64,000 nt of DNA from an uncultured Geobacter sp. Its GTDB lineage: Bacteria > Desulfobacterota > Desulfuromonadia > Geobacterales > CAIOGM01. Numbering within the stretch: the stretch's first letter is position 1; the number at the start of each line of letters is the position of its first letter. Both the position numbers and the translations under genes were made by a program. Below the pieces are notes generated by a model. It was not told the DNA's origin. It was given only the letters and a program-made list of their open reading frames with translations, and searched no databases. Of this stretch, positions 27,604-36,463 are shown one piece after another. The stretch is from assembly GCA_903902855.1 (NCBI GenBank), contig CAIUWK010000074.1, positions 1 through 64,000 on the forward strand, given 5' to 3'.

Positions 27604-28389
27604 CTATCCGACAACTCCCACCCGGAAACCGTGGGTGAAGGTCGCATCGTAGAGGAGTGACCGCGCCGCGAGCCCGTGGCGACGGGCACCGAAGACTTCC
27701 CCCACCATGATGAGGGCCTGACGGTCGATTCCGGCCGCGACAACCTTGCCTGCGATGTCGGCCAGGGTCCCTTCTATGATCTGTTCATCGGGCCAGGAGG
27801 CCCGATAGACGATGGCCGCCGGAGTCTCCGGCGTATAGGCGCCTGCCAGCAGCTGCTCAACCACCTGCTCGATCATCCCCACGGAGAGGTAGATGGCCAT
27901 GGTGGCGCCGATGCGGGCAATCTCGGAGAGCCGCTCCCGTTCCGGTACCGGCGTCCTGCCGGCCAGCCGGGTGAGGATGAGGGTCTGGGAGAGTTCGGGA
28001 AGGGTCAGCTCCTGCCGGAGAGCAGCGGCGGCCGCGGAAGCACTGGTTACCCCCGGCACCACGGCGTAGGAGATCCCCAGGCGATCCAGTTCCACCATCT
28101 GCTCCTGGATGGCGCCGTAGAGGGCCGGGTCACCGGTATGCAGCCGTACCACCCGTCGTCCCGCGGCTACCCCTTCCGCCATGACCCTGATGACCTCTTC
28201 CATGGTCATCCCCGCGGAATCATACGCCTGAGCGGTGGGGGAGTGGGCGGCGAGGATCTGGGGATTGACGAGACTCCCGGCAAAGACGACCAGATCGGCC
28301 TCTCCCAGGAGACGGGCCCCCTTGACGGTGATCAGTTCCGGATCGCCGGGACCGGCGCCGATGAAATGGATATCAGGTGAAGAGGGCAT
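27604..28389 (-). CDS. cbiF: cobalt-precorrin-4 C11-methyltransferase
   Basis: This 261-residue SAM-dependent tetrapyrrole methylase (CbiF/CobM) has the N-terminal loop HFIGAGPGDPELIT, then VVFAGSLVN and the second SAM loop RLHTGDPALYGA, followed by YAVVPGVTSASAAAA. The VFAGSLV sequence and the length point to C11 methylation in corrin-ring synthesis. GAGG precedes the ATG at 28389. It is the last intact gene of the gatAB-cbi operon. Confidence 0.95.
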   Translation of the reverse strand: MPSSPDIHFIGAGPGDPELITVKGARLLGEADLVVFAGSLVNPQILAAHSPTAQAYDSAGMTMEEVIRVMAEGVAAGRRVVRLHTGDPALYGAIQEQMVELDRLGISYAVVPGVTSASAAAAALRQELTLPELSQTLILTRLAGRTPVPERERLSEIARIGATMAIYLSVGMIEQVVEQLLAGAYTPETPAAIVYRASWPDEQIIEGTLADIAGKVVAAGIDRQALIMVGEVFGARRHGLAARSLLYDATFTHGFRVGVVG

Positions 28390-28404
28390 GGGAACCTCGC
28401 GGTT

Positions 28405-28434
28405 ACAGGGATGGACGGGATAAACAGGATAAAA
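28405..28434. repeat. short imperfect tandem repeat (GGGATNNAC)
   Basis: Roughly 9-bp units (GGGATGGAC, GGGATAAAC, AGGATAAAA) fill the whole gap between cbiL and cbiF. The array is simple-sequence and non-coding. Confidence 0.5.
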
Positions 28435-29136
28435 TCACTTTTTGACGATGAGCAGCGACAGGTAATCCAGCTTCTTTCCCACCAGCGATCTCATGTCGAA
28501 GATCACCTCTTCATCGGCAGATCCCACCCGCCGGACGAAGACGGCCTTATCGTCCAGCTTGAGTCGGAGCAGCATCTCGTAGACCCGATCAAAGGCACGG
28601 CTGATCTTCAGCAGCACGACGGTGTCGAACTCCATGAGGGTCTTGAGGATCTTTGCCTCATCCGTGGTGGCGGGGAGGATGGCCACGCTCTCGTCGGCCA
28701 GGGCCAGAGGGAGGGAGGCGGCGGAGGCGGCTGCCGAGATGCTGGAGATCCCCGGCACGAACTCCACCGCGATATGGGGAAACTCTTCACCCAGGATCCG
28801 AAAGATGGGCTGGAAGGTGGAGTAGAGGAGCGGGTCGCCGATGGTGATGAAAGCCACGTCGCGTCCCGCAGCGGCATGCCCGGCAATCTCGCGGGCAGCC
28901 TGGAGCCGCAGCGGATTCAGCACCTCCTGATCGCGGGTCATGGGAAAAGTGTGCACCACGATTTCCTGGCGTTTCGGGTCGAGAAACTGCTGGACGATGG
29001 AGAGGGCGTAGCTGGCGTCGTCACCCCCCGCTGACGGGGCCACGATGACGGCTGCCTCACGGATGACCCGTTCGGCCTTGCGGGTGAGTAGTTCCGGATC
29101 GCCGGGGCCGACTCCGACGGCAAAGACTTTCCCCAT
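28435..29136 (-). CDS. cbiL: cobalt-precorrin-2 C20-methyltransferase
   Basis: This 233-residue tetrapyrrole methylase has AVGVGPGDPELLT near the N-terminus, FITIGDPLLYST as the second SAM motif and FVPGISSISAAAS. The TIGDPLLYST form and the position in the operon fit CbiL/CobI, which methylates C20 of (cobalt-)precorrin-2. The ATG overlaps the cbiET stop as TGATG. A GTG one codon earlier is possible but has no better ribosome spacing. Confidence 0.93.
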   Translation of the reverse strand: MGKVFAVGVGPGDPELLTRKAERVIREAAVIVAPSAGGDDASYALSIVQQFLDPKRQEIVVHTFPMTRDQEVLNPLRLQAAREIAGHAAAGRDVAFITIGDPLLYSTFQPIFRILGEEFPHIAVEFVPGISSISAAASAASLPLALADESVAILPATTDEAKILKTLMEFDTVVLLKISRAFDRVYEMLLRLKLDDKAVFVRRVGSADEEVIFDMRSLVGKKLDYLSLLIVKK

Positions 29137-30353
29137 CACTCCCCCCCCTTCCCGGCGGTGATAATATAGACCGGGTTATGGGACTCGAACATCTTGTATT
29201 CGGTGAGGGCGCGGGTATTGGCCACATTGACGCAGCAGACCTCCACGCCGTAGCCGTGATCTTCCAGGAATTCAACGGCCTTGATGAGGGTGTCCAGCGT
29301 GACGGCATTGAGGACGATACGACCGTCCGGCTTGAGCCGTTTGTCCACGGCATCGATGATATCCTCCAGCATGCCGCCGGAACCGCCGATGAAGACTCGG
29401 TCGGGGTCCGGGAGGTCGTCGATACCGTCCGGGGCCGTAGCCTCGATGAGCATGACGTTGCGGGCGCCGAACTTCCTGAGGTTTTCCTTGATGAACGTCA
29501 GGTACTGCGAGTTTTTTTCCAAGGCGAAGACCTTGCCGTTGGGCATGAGGTTCCCCGCTTCGATGGAGACCGAGCCGCTTCCGGCGCCGATGTCCCAGAG
29601 GACCAGGTCGTTCTGGAGCTGGAGTTTGGCCAGAGTCACGGCCCGGACCTCCTGCTTGGTGATGAGCTTCTTGGCCGTGGTGAACTGGTCGTCGTCGATC
29701 CCCATGACCGGCCAGGTCTCCAGGGTCGGCTCCCATGCCTTGATGAGGATCAGGATGTTTAGCGCCGAGCTCTTGAGCTCCACCAGCCCCCGAACATCGG
29801 TCTTGGTGAACTTCTCCGTGGGGAGCCCCAGATCCTCACAGACCCAGGCGATGTACCCCTCACCCCCCCGTTTGATGAGCTCGCTTGCGATGGCGGCGGG
29901 ACTGTTCTTTTCGTCGGTGAGGACCGCCACCTTCTCCGCGGCGATGATCTTGTCGATGGCGTTCTTCATCCCCCTCCCATGCACCGAGACGAAGAGTGCG
30001 TCGTCCCACGGCTCTTTAATCCGGGCAAAGGCATACTGGACGCTGGTCACGTTGGGGAAGATCTCGATCCGATCCTTGGGGAGATTCCGGAGGATAAAGC
30101 GGGCGATTCCGAAAAAGTTGGGGTCACCGGAAGAGAGGATCGCCACCCGCTTGGTACTGTTCTTGAGAAACTCCAGCATGATCGAGAGGTCGCCAAGTAC
30201 CCGTTTCTCCCCCTTGAAGTCGGGGAAGATCTCCAGATGTCGCTGGGCGCCGATGAGCACATCGCTCTGGGCGATGATCTCCAGGGCCTTGGAGCCGAAC
30301 CCCTCCCACCCCTTGATTCCAGCGCCGACGAGATAGATTTTTTGTTGGGACAT
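29136..30353 (-). CDS. cbiET: fused cobalt-precorrin-7 C5-methyltransferase / C15-methyltransferase
   Basis: This 405-residue two-domain protein has CbiE at the N-terminus (about 1-205: YLVGAGIKGW, ILSSGDPNFFGIA) and CbiT at the C-terminus (about 210-400: a class I methyltransferase fold with LWDIGAGSGSVSIEA, DRVFIGGSGG and VLNAVTLDT). Together they methylate C5 and C15 and decarboxylate the C12 acetate, as in CobL. CAGGAG precedes the ATG. The downstream neighbour cbiL overlaps its stop. Confidence 0.95.
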   Translation of the reverse strand: MSQQKIYLVGAGIKGWEGFGSKALEIIAQSDVLIGAQRHLEIFPDFKGEKRVLGDLSIMLEFLKNSTKRVAILSSGDPNFFGIARFILRNLPKDRIEIFPNVTSVQYAFARIKEPWDDALFVSVHGRGMKNAIDKIIAAEKVAVLTDEKNSPAAIASELIKRGGEGYIAWVCEDLGLPTEKFTKTDVRGLVELKSSALNILILIKAWEPTLETWPVMGIDDDQFTTAKKLITKQEVRAVTLAKLQLQNDLVLWDIGAGSGSVSIEAGNLMPNGKVFALEKNSQYLTFIKENLRKFGARNVMLIEATAPDGIDDLPDPDRVFIGGSGGMLEDIIDAVDKRLKPDGRIVLNAVTLDTLIKAVEFLEDHGYGVEVCCVNVANTRALTEYKMFESHNPVYIITAGKGGE

Positions 30354-30404
30354 GATGAACTCCTGTAACTTGATTAAGCATTAAATCTGAAAACGGTATT
30401 TGAA

Positions 30405-30466
30405 CCACGGAGGCACGGAGAAATTCAGATGTAAGCGTTTTTCTCCGTGCCTCTGTGTCTCCGTGG
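30405..30466. repeat. inverted repeat in the cbiD-cbiET gap
   Basis: CCACGGAGGCACGGAGAA at 30405-30422 faces TTCTCCGTGCCTCTGTG and TCTCCGTGG at 30441-30466. This gives a long hairpin with one extra internal repeat unit. It may act as a processing or attenuating hairpin. It is also a simple repeat of a kind often dispersed in such genomes. Confidence 0.6.
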
Positions 30467-30489
30467 TGGATTGGTTTTTCGGATTTATT

Positions 30490-31668
30490 TTAAGCGAAAT
30501 ATAGCACCTCTCCCCCGTACCCTGCCAGCAAAACCTTCAACTCCAGGTGAGGGGTCACCGATTGCGCAAAGAGACGCGCCCGTTGGCAGACGAGGGTGAT
30601 GAGGTCCGGATCGTTGGCCGACGACTCCAGGACCCCCCGGGCGGTGACGGCATCGACTACGTGAGGTGCCAGGTGTGAGGTGTGAGGCGTCATCGATAGC
30701 CAGTTCCGGAGCTGCTGCAGGTCAAGCTCGGAGGAGGTTACATGGGTCTGCTCATGGCCGCAGGCGATCTTGAGGAGCTTGGCGAACTGCCCCGCAAGGA
30801 TGACCCGCTCCACCCCCTTTCGGCTGCAGGAGCGAAGAGCATACCCCACGTGGTCCCCCATCATGACAAAGGCCTCTTCGAGCAGCGGTTCTCCCGGTCC
30901 CCGGTCCCCGGTCCCCGGTCCCAGTTTCCCCTGCGCCACCAGTTCCGATGTCCTGCCGGTGGAAAGTACCACCACCTCGCTCCCGCAGGCCAACGCCACA
31001 TCCAGGGCAGCGTCGATGGTATCGGTCCAGGCCTGGGCGGAGATGGGACGGACGATGCCGGTGGTCCCCAGGATGGAGAGCCCCCCCATGATCCCCAGCC
31101 GGGCATTGAGAGTCTTCAGGGCCAGGAGTTCGCCGTTGGGAATGCTTAAAAGGCAGTGAATGGGGACCGGGGACCGGGGACCGGGAAAAACCGACCGGAT
31201 GGCAGCGGTGATCATCCAACGGGGGACGGGGTTGATGGCCCAGGCACCGGGGGGGATTGCCAGCCCCGGCTTGGTGACCCGGCCGATACCGATGCCGCCG
31301 GAGATTACGATGGGAAGTTTTCCCTCTCCCTGCAATATCGTTCCTCCCCCTTCAAGGGGGAGGTCAGGAGGGGGATGGGGTTGCGAGAGTTCCGGCAAGG
31401 GAGAAAGGGGAGTCAGGAAGGAGACCGTTGCATGGATCTCGGCTCCATTGGTGATATCCGGATCGTCGCCGGCATCCTTGATGACGAAACAGGATGCTTC
31501 GTTTTCCGAAAACCGCTGACCGTGAAGGGTGAAGTGGGCCGTTTCCCCTCGGGGAAGGGTGATCTCAACCTCCCCGACGATCTGCTGCTGCCGGAGCATG
31601 AGGGCCGCTCCCCTGGCCGCGGCGGTTGCGCAGGCCCCGGTGGTATAGCCGGAGCGGAGAGATTTCAT
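30490..31668 (-). CDS. cbiD: cobalt-precorrin-5B C1-methyltransferase
   Basis: This 392-residue protein starts SLRSGYTTGACATAAARGA and continues with the GGIGIGRVTKPGLAIPPG, INPVPR-MI and GTTGIVRP motifs of CbiD, which methylates C1 in the anaerobic pathway. Four in-frame inserts of simple or palindromic repeat are embedded: PPPDLPLEGGG (near residues 99-110), FPGPRSPVP (near 163), GPGTGDRGPGEP (near 250) and TPHTSHLAPH (near 330). The conserved motifs are intact, so the protein is probably functional. Its ATG overlaps the upstream split-barrel gene (ATGA). Confidence 0.94.
   Translation of the reverse strand: MKSLRSGYTTGACATAAARGAALMLRQQQIVGEVEITLPRGETAHFTLHGQRFSENEASCFVIKDAGDDPDITNGAEIHATVSFLTPLSPLPELSQPHPPPDLPLEGGGTILQGEGKLPIVISGGIGIGRVTKPGLAIPPGAWAINPVPRWMITAAIRSVFPGPRSPVPIHCLLSIPNGELLALKTLNARLGIMGGLSILGTTGIVRPISAQAWTDTIDAALDVALACGSEVVVLSTGRTSELVAQGKLGPGTGDRGPGEPLLEEAFVMMGDHVGYALRSCSRKGVERVILAGQFAKLLKIACGHEQTHVTSSELDLQQLRNWLSMTPHTSHLAPHVVDAVTARGVLESSANDPDLITLVCQRARLFAQSVTPHLELKVLLAGYGGEVLYFA
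30661..30688. repeat. heptamer repeat (AGGTGTG) inside cbiD
   Basis: Tandem AGGTGTG-AGGTGTG-AGG with a diverged leading unit, all within the reading frame of cbiD. It encodes a Thr/His/Ser/Pro-rich stretch. Confidence 0.65.
30894..30921. repeat. heptamer repeat (CCGGTCC x4) inside cbiD
   Basis: Four perfect copies of CCGGTCC in tandem. The complementary array lies 240 bp away at 31164-31184. The repeat codes for a Gly/Pro/Asp-rich segment of CbiD. Confidence 0.85.
31164..31184. repeat. heptamer repeat (GGACCGG x3) inside cbiD
   Basis: Three perfect copies of GGACCGG, the exact reverse complement of the unit at 30894-30921. Three heptamers make 21 nt, so this insertion leaves the frame unchanged. 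Confidence 0.85.
31341..31380. repeat. palindromic GC-rich element inside cbiD
   Basis: A core CCTCCCCCTTCAAGGGGGAGG palindrome is followed by a GGAGGGGGATGGGG tail. The same element occurs six more times at 61565-63688 around the type I RM genes. Here it is translated in frame as PPPDLPLEGGG. Confidence 0.85.
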
Positions 31669-32213
31669 GAATACTCCAGCACCACCGGCAGGGGGGCTCC
31701 CGACTTCAGAGCCTGGAGTGCCTGTTCCCGCAGTTCCCCCTTCCCCAACTCTTCCTTACCGGAGAGATCGTCGATGTCGATCCGGACGATCCCGGTGATC
31801 CGGAGCTTGTCGTCGCTGTAGCCGCTAAAGGTGACCCCCGGCTGGTATTTCCCCATGAGGCAGTCCAATGCCCGGACCTTTTCGCTCTGCTCCTCCACCT
31901 TTGTCGCTCGGCCCCGGATGATGACGCTCCGGTAGAGGTATTCCGCCCGGCAGGGGTTTTCGGTATCTCCCTGCACGTAGGCGATGGGGAGGTCCACCTC
32001 AAAGCAGACCCGGCTGTCGCGACGGATATCGTCCAGCTTTTCCCCTTCCAGGGCGCAGTGAAAATAGAGAGACCAGCCGTCACGGGCGAAGTTCAGCGGT
32101 TTGATCATGGGCCAGCCATCGGAGGAGATGGTCCCCAGACGCCCCACGGGGGAGCGGTCCAGGAGAGCGAACAGGAGAGCCGAGTCGGTGATCCGTTTGT
32201 CCGGCTTGCGCAT
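31665..32213 (-). CDS. FMN-binding split-barrel (PPOX-like) protein in the cobalamin operon
   Basis: This 182-residue protein has a pyridoxamine 5'-phosphate oxidase-like split barrel. VGRLGTISSDGWPMIKPLNF forms the first strands. LYFHCALEGEKLDDIRRDSRVCFEVD and the SVIIRGRATKVE strand follow. Proteins of this fold bind FMN, F420 or haem and often act as small reductases. It overlaps cbiD by four bases and follows cbiC by 3 nt, so it is an integral member of the cbi operon. A role in reducing a cobalt-corrin intermediate or flavin is an inference from context only. Confidence 0.85.
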   Translation of the reverse strand: MRKPDKRITDSALLFALLDRSPVGRLGTISSDGWPMIKPLNFARDGWSLYFHCALEGEKLDDIRRDSRVCFEVDLPIAYVQGDTENPCRAEYLYRSVIIRGRATKVEEQSEKVRALDCLMGKYQPGVTFSGYSDDKLRITGIVRIDIDDLSGKEELGKGELREQALQALKSGAPLPVVLEYS

Positions 32214-32216
32214 GAG

Positions 32217-32855
32217 TTATGTCCCTTCAGCCATGATGAGCAGGGCATTGACCACCGCGGCCGCGATGGTGGACCCCCCTTTGCGTCCGCGGTTAGTGAT
32301 GAAGGGGAGGTCGAACTCCGGGGCCGTGACTATGAGCTGCTCCTTGCTCTCCGCCGCGCCGACGAATCCCACCGGGAGGCCGATGACGAGATCGGGGCGG
32401 ACCCCTCTCTCCCGGACCAGGCGGAGGAGTTCGAAGAGAGCGGTGGGGGCGTTGCCGATGACGAAGATGCCGTTAGCGGGATCGTCCAGAGCCTTGCGCA
32501 TGGCAGCCACGGAGCGGGTGATCCCTTGGGCTTGGGCCAGAGTCGCCACATCCGGGTCGGCCACATGGCAGGAGGTCCTGATTCCGAACCGCTTCAGCCG
32601 CGGCTTGGAGATGCCGGAGAGGGCCATGGTGGTGTCGGTGACGATTCCTTTCCCTCCCCGGAGGGCAGCCACGGCTCTGGCAACCGCTTCAGGGGAGATG
32701 AAAAGTGATGTGGTGAATTCGAAGTCGGCACTGGTATGGATGACCCGCCGGACAATGGGCCATTCCGTCGGGGACCAGGGGTGCGGTCCCACTTCCGCTT
32801 CGATGATTCGGAAGGATTCCGCCTCTATTTCTTCGGGACGCAGGTGCAAAGACAT
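32217..32855 (-). CDS. cbiC: cobalt-precorrin-8 methylmutase
   Basis: This 212-residue CbiC/CobH enzyme moves the methyl group from C11 to C12 to give cobyrinate. RPEEIEAESFRII at the N-terminus, RRVIHTSADFEF with the catalytic histidine, IVTDTTMALSGI and the C-terminal GLPVGFVGAAESKEQL are characteristic. The ATG at 32855 overlaps the cbiX stop as TGATG with GGGGTGG before it. A GTG three codons earlier is less likely. Confidence 0.96.
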   Translation of the reverse strand: MSLHLRPEEIEAESFRIIEAEVGPHPWSPTEWPIVRRVIHTSADFEFTTSLFISPEAVARAVAALRGGKGIVTDTTMALSGISKPRLKRFGIRTSCHVADPDVATLAQAQGITRSVAAMRKALDDPANGIFVIGNAPTALFELLRLVRERGVRPDLVIGLPVGFVGAAESKEQLIVTAPEFDLPFITNRGRKGGSTIAAAVVNALLIMAEGT

Positions 32856-33247
32856 CAGTACCACCCCGTGGCGGTGAGCCCTTGGGCTATCCGCTCCACT
32901 ACCACTTCAGCCAGCTTCCGGTGGACTCCCAGATGCGGCCCCATGACCATCTCCACCCCTGGATGCCGCGCCATACCGGCGGTCAGTTCCTCGGGGAGGT
33001 CATGCAGGACATGAGCCCCCACGAAGAGGAAATAGGGGATGAGGAGTACCCGCTTTGCCCCTTGTGCCACGCAGCTGTCGATCCCCTGCTGGATGTCCGG
33101 CTGATGGAGTTCGCGAAAAGCGACCTCCACGATGTCGTAACCGGTCATCTCCCGCACCATCCCGGCGATTTCCACGGCTGCTTCATTGGCTTCGGCGATC
33201 CGGCTTCCGTGGGCCATGAGGAGAATCGCGGTCTTTTTTTCAGGCAT
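32855..33247 (-). CDS. cbiX: short-form sirohydrochlorin cobaltochelatase
   Basis: This 130-residue CbiX of the small (CbiX-S) type inserts Co2+ into sirohydrochlorin at the entry of anaerobic cobalamin synthesis and works as a homodimer. The two metal-binding histidines lie in LLMAHGSR and FVGAHVLHDLP. The ATG at 33247 overlaps the gatB stop (TGATG). Short CbiX forms are found mainly in archaea and in some anaerobic bacteria. This fits the Cbi (early cobalt insertion) pathway of the operon. Confidence 0.93.
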   Translation of the reverse strand: MPEKKTAILLMAHGSRIAEANEAAVEIAGMVREMTGYDIVEVAFRELHQPDIQQGIDSCVAQGAKRVLLIPYFLFVGAHVLHDLPEELTAGMARHPGVEMVMGPHLGVHRKLAEVVVERIAQGLTATGWY

Positions 33248-34692
33248 CACCCTTCCCCCTTCAGCTTCTTCAGCAGCAGTTCATTCAGCACGGCCGGATT
33301 GCCCTTTCCTTTGCTCGCCTTCATGGCCTGCCCCACGAAGAAGCCCAGGACCTTTTCCTTTCCCCCCCGGAACTCTTCCACCTGTCCCCAGTTGGCGGCC
33401 ATGATCTCATCCACGATCTTCTCCAGGGCACCCGTGTCGGAAACCTGCAGCAGTCCCTTCTCCTCAACGATCTGAGCCGGTTCCTTGCCGCTCTGCCAGA
33501 TCTCGTCGAAGACGGTCTTGGCGATCTTGCCGGAGATAGTCCCCTTGTCCATGAGTCCCAGGAGCCCAGCAAGGAGTCGGGGCGTCACCGGGCAGGAGGC
33601 GATGGCAAGCCCCTTGTCATTGAGTCCCCTGGTAACTTCTCCCATGATCCAGTTGGCGGCCGACTTGGGGTGGCAGCCAAGGCTGAGGCAGGCGTCGAAG
33701 TAGTCGGCCAGCTCCCGGCTGGAGGTGAGAACCTCTGCATCCTGGGTCGAGAGCCCCAGTTCGGAGGTGTACCGTATCCGCCGCGCCTCCGGGAGCTCCG
33801 GCAGGGAGCGACGTGTCTCCTCCACCCAGTCGTCGGAGATGACCAGCGGCACCAGATCCGGGTCCGGGAAGTAGCGGTAGTCGTGGGCCTCTTCCTTGCT
33901 CCGCATGGAGCGGGTAACCCCCGAGTCCGGGTTGAAGAGGCGGGTCTCCTGCACTACCTTCCCCCCATCCTCGATGAGGTCGATCTGGCGCTCAATTTCG
34001 TACTCGATGGCCTGCTTGACGAACTTGAAGGAGTTGACGTTCTTGATCTCGGCCCTGGTCCCCAAGGTTTCCGAACCCACCGGCATCACCGAGACGTTGG
34101 CGTCGCAGCGAAAACTCCCCTCTTCCATGTTACCGTCGGTGATTCCCAGGTAGACCACGATCTGGTGGAGTTTCTTCAGGTAGGCCACCGCCTCGTCGGC
34201 GGAGCGGAGGTCCGGTTCGGAGACGATCTCCAACAGCGGGGTGCAGGCCCGGTTCAGGTCAACCCCGGAGCCGTCCCCCAGCCCCGGCAGATCCCCGTGG
34301 ACCAGTTTCCCCGCGTCCTCTTCCATATGGATGCGGGTGATGCCGATCCGCTTCACCATGCCCTCCAGCTCGATATCCAGGTGTCCCCCCACACAGATGG
34401 GGAGCTCATACTGGCTGATCTGATACCCCTTGGGGAGGTCGGGATAGAAGTAGTTCTTCCGGGCGAAGATGGAGCGGGGAGAGATTTCGCACCCCGTGGC
34501 GAGTCCGGCCCGGATGGCGTACTCCACGACCTTCCTGTTCAGGACGGGGAGCGCTCCCGGCAGCCCCAGGCAGACCGGGCAACTCTGGGAGTTGGGTTCG
34601 GAGCCGAAGGTGGTGGGGCAGCCGCAGAAGATCTTGGTGTTGGTCAGAAGCTGGACATGGACCTCAAGTCCGATGACGGGTTGGTAGTTCAT
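33247..34692 (-). CDS. gatB: Asp/Glu-tRNA amidotransferase subunit B
   Basis: This 481-residue subunit of GatCAB binds the misacylated tRNA and phosphorylates the aspartyl or glutamyl group before amide transfer. [10 protein letters not shown] at the N-terminus, FCGCPTTFG with CPVCLGLPG (zinc ligands), [20 protein letters not shown] and the C-terminal YqeY-like helical domain are all seen. GGAGTAATAAGA precedes the ATG. It follows gatA by 32 nt. No gatC is in the window. Confidence 0.98.
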   Translation of the reverse strand: MNYQPVIGLEVHVQLLTNTKIFCGCPTTFGSEPNSQSCPVCLGLPGALPVLNRKVVEYAIRAGLATGCEISPRSIFARKNYFYPDLPKGYQISQYELPICVGGHLDIELEGMVKRIGITRIHMEEDAGKLVHGDLPGLGDGSGVDLNRACTPLLEIVSEPDLRSADEAVAYLKKLHQIVVYLGITDGNMEEGSFRCDANVSVMPVGSETLGTRAEIKNVNSFKFVKQAIEYEIERQIDLIEDGGKVVQETRLFNPDSGVTRSMRSKEEAHDYRYFPDPDLVPLVISDDWVEETRRSLPELPEARRIRYTSELGLSTQDAEVLTSSRELADYFDACLSLGCHPKSAANWIMGEVTRGLNDKGLAIASCPVTPRLLAGLLGLMDKGTISGKIAKTVFDEIWQSGKEPAQIVEEKGLLQVSDTGALEKIVDEIMAANWGQVEEFRGGKEKVLGFFVGQAMKASKGKGNPAVLNELLLKKLKGEG

Positions 34693-34724
34693 TCTTATTA
34701 CTCCGAAAGCAAGTTACAGTGATG

Positions 34725-36182
34725 TTAAATCTGAGCCTTCCGTTGGTGCCACTCCGTCGCCTGCTCGAAGGCGTAGGCGGCGTTGAGGATCGCTTCTTCG
34801 CCGAAGGGGCGGCCGATGAGCTGGAGGCCGATGGGGAGGCCGGTGGCGCTGAAACCGGCGGGGACGGAGATGCCGCAGGTGCCGGCCAGGTTCACGGGAA
34901 TGGTGAAGATGTCGGAGAGATACATCTGCAACGGATCGTTTACCTTTTCGCCGATCTTGAAGGCCGGAGTGGGGGCCACCGGCGCCAGGATCAGGTCCAC
35001 CTTTTCAAAGGCGGTGAGGAAATCGTTCCGGATGAGAGTCCTGACCTTCTGGGCCTTGAGGTAGTAGGCGTCGTAGTAGCCGGATGAGAGGGCATAGGTT
35101 CCCAGCATGATTCGCCGCTTCACCTCGTCGCCGAACCCTTCCGCACGACTCTTGCAGTACATCTCCAGCAGCCCCCTGGCGTCTCGGTTCCGATGGCCGA
35201 AGCGTACCCCGTCGTAGCGGGCCAGGTTGGAGCTGGCCTCGGCAGTGGCGATGAGGTAGTAACAGGCCACGGCGTAGTCGGTGTGAGGGAGGGAAACATC
35301 CACAATTTCCGCTCCCAGGCTCAGGTACGTTGCCACTGCTTCATCCATGGTTTTCCGCACGTCCGAGTCCAGACCCTCGATGAAGTACTCCTTGGGGAGG
35401 CCGATTTTCAACCCTTTTACCCCGCCGGGAAGTGCGGCAGTGTAATCGGGAACCGGGAGATCCACACTGGTGGAGTCCTTGGGGTCATGCCCCGCAATGG
35501 CGCCCAGCATGAGGGCGCAGTCTCTCACGTCACGGGTCACCGGGCCCACCTGATCCAGGGACGAGGCGTAGGCGATGACCCCATAGCGGGAGACCCGGCC
35601 ATAGGTCGGCTTCAATCCGACACAGCCGCAGTGAGAGGCGGGCTGGCGGATGGAGCCTCCGGTGTCGGTTCCCAGGGTCGCCGTGGCCTGTCGGGCCGCC
35701 ATGGCCGCGGCGGAGCCGCCGGAAGAGCCGCCGGGGATGCACTCCAGATCCCAGGGGTTGCGCGTGACTCCGTAGGCGCTGGACTCGGTGGAGGAGCCCA
35801 TGGCGAATTCATCCTGGTTGAGCTTTCCCACCAGGACCATCCCCCTCTCTTTCAGCTTCTCCCAGGAGGTGGCGCTGTAGGGGGGAATGAAATTCTCCAG
35901 GATACGGGAGCCGCAGGTGGTCCGGATTCCTTCCGTAAGGAAAATATCCTTCAGCGCCAGCGGGATGCCGGTGAGCATATCCCCCTTACCCGCGGCGATC
36001 CGTTGGTCCGCCGCCGTTGCGGCGCTAAGCGCCGCCTCAGGGGTGACGGTGATGAAGGCGTTCACCCTGCTCTCCGTGGCCTCGATGCGGGCCAGCATCG
36101 TTTGGGTGGCCTCCACCGAGGAAAGCTCTCGGCGCTGCAGTTTGTCGCTCAGTTCATGTATGGTCAGTTCAAAAATTTCCAT
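34725..36182 (-). CDS. gatA: Asp/Glu-tRNA amidotransferase subunit A
   Basis: This 485-residue amidase-signature protein releases ammonia from glutamine for GatB. The catalytic Lys is in PLALKDIF, the cis-Ser in [10 protein letters not shown] and the nucleophile Ser in [24 protein letters not shown]-type residues ([11 protein letters not shown] here) are present. It is the first gene of the gatAB-cbi operon, behind a predicted promoter and divergent from the nitrilase gene. gatC, normally upstream, is not present here. Confidence 0.98.
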   Translation of the reverse strand: MEIFELTIHELSDKLQRRELSSVEATQTMLARIEATESRVNAFITVTPEAALSAATAADQRIAAGKGDMLTGIPLALKDIFLTEGIRTTCGSRILENFIPPYSATSWEKLKERGMVLVGKLNQDEFAMGSSTESSAYGVTRNPWDLECIPGGSSGGSAAAMAARQATATLGTDTGGSIRQPASHCGCVGLKPTYGRVSRYGVIAYASSLDQVGPVTRDVRDCALMLGAIAGHDPKDSTSVDLPVPDYTAALPGGVKGLKIGLPKEYFIEGLDSDVRKTMDEAVATYLSLGAEIVDVSLPHTDYAVACYYLIATAEASSNLARYDGVRFGHRNRDARGLLEMYCKSRAEGFGDEVKRRIMLGTYALSSGYYDAYYLKAQKVRTLIRNDFLTAFEKVDLILAPVAPTPAFKIGEKVNDPLQMYLSDIFTIPVNLAGTCGISVPAGFSATGLPIGLQLIGRPFGEEAILNAAYAFEQATEWHQRKAQI

Positions 36183-36241
36183 GCGTAACCCCGGGTAATG
36201 TCGTGGCGGCGCGGCGGATACGTCTCCGTGCCGGATTGCGT

Positions 36242-36269
36242 ACTATAGCAGAATCAGGAAAATGGCCAA
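36242..36269 (-). promoter_or_regulatory. predicted sigma-70 promoter of gatAB-cbi
   Basis: On the minus strand: TTGGCC, a 16-bp spacer, TATAGT, about 55 nt upstream of the gatA start. No cobalamin riboswitch is recognisable in the 36183-36463 gap, which otherwise holds only the leader of the divergent amidase gene. Confidence 0.5.
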
Positions 36270-36463
36270 ACAAAAAACAGATGTGGCAGGAGGAAGATGT
36301 CACTCTCCCCCACGGGGAAATCCGTCTCATCACGCAGGTGGGGAAGGGGCATAAGGTGAGAAGATGAGGATGGCGTCGACGCTCTGCGAACTCCGGCTTG
36401 AAAGCAGCGACAAGAGATAGTAAACTGACCACCGTTTTCACCACTCACAGGGGAGGATCTATC

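Noticed and set aside
36183-36463. Cobalamin riboswitch ahead of gatAB-cbi
   Set aside because: I see no B12-box-like core or convincing multi-stem layout. Only a covariance search could exclude it fully.
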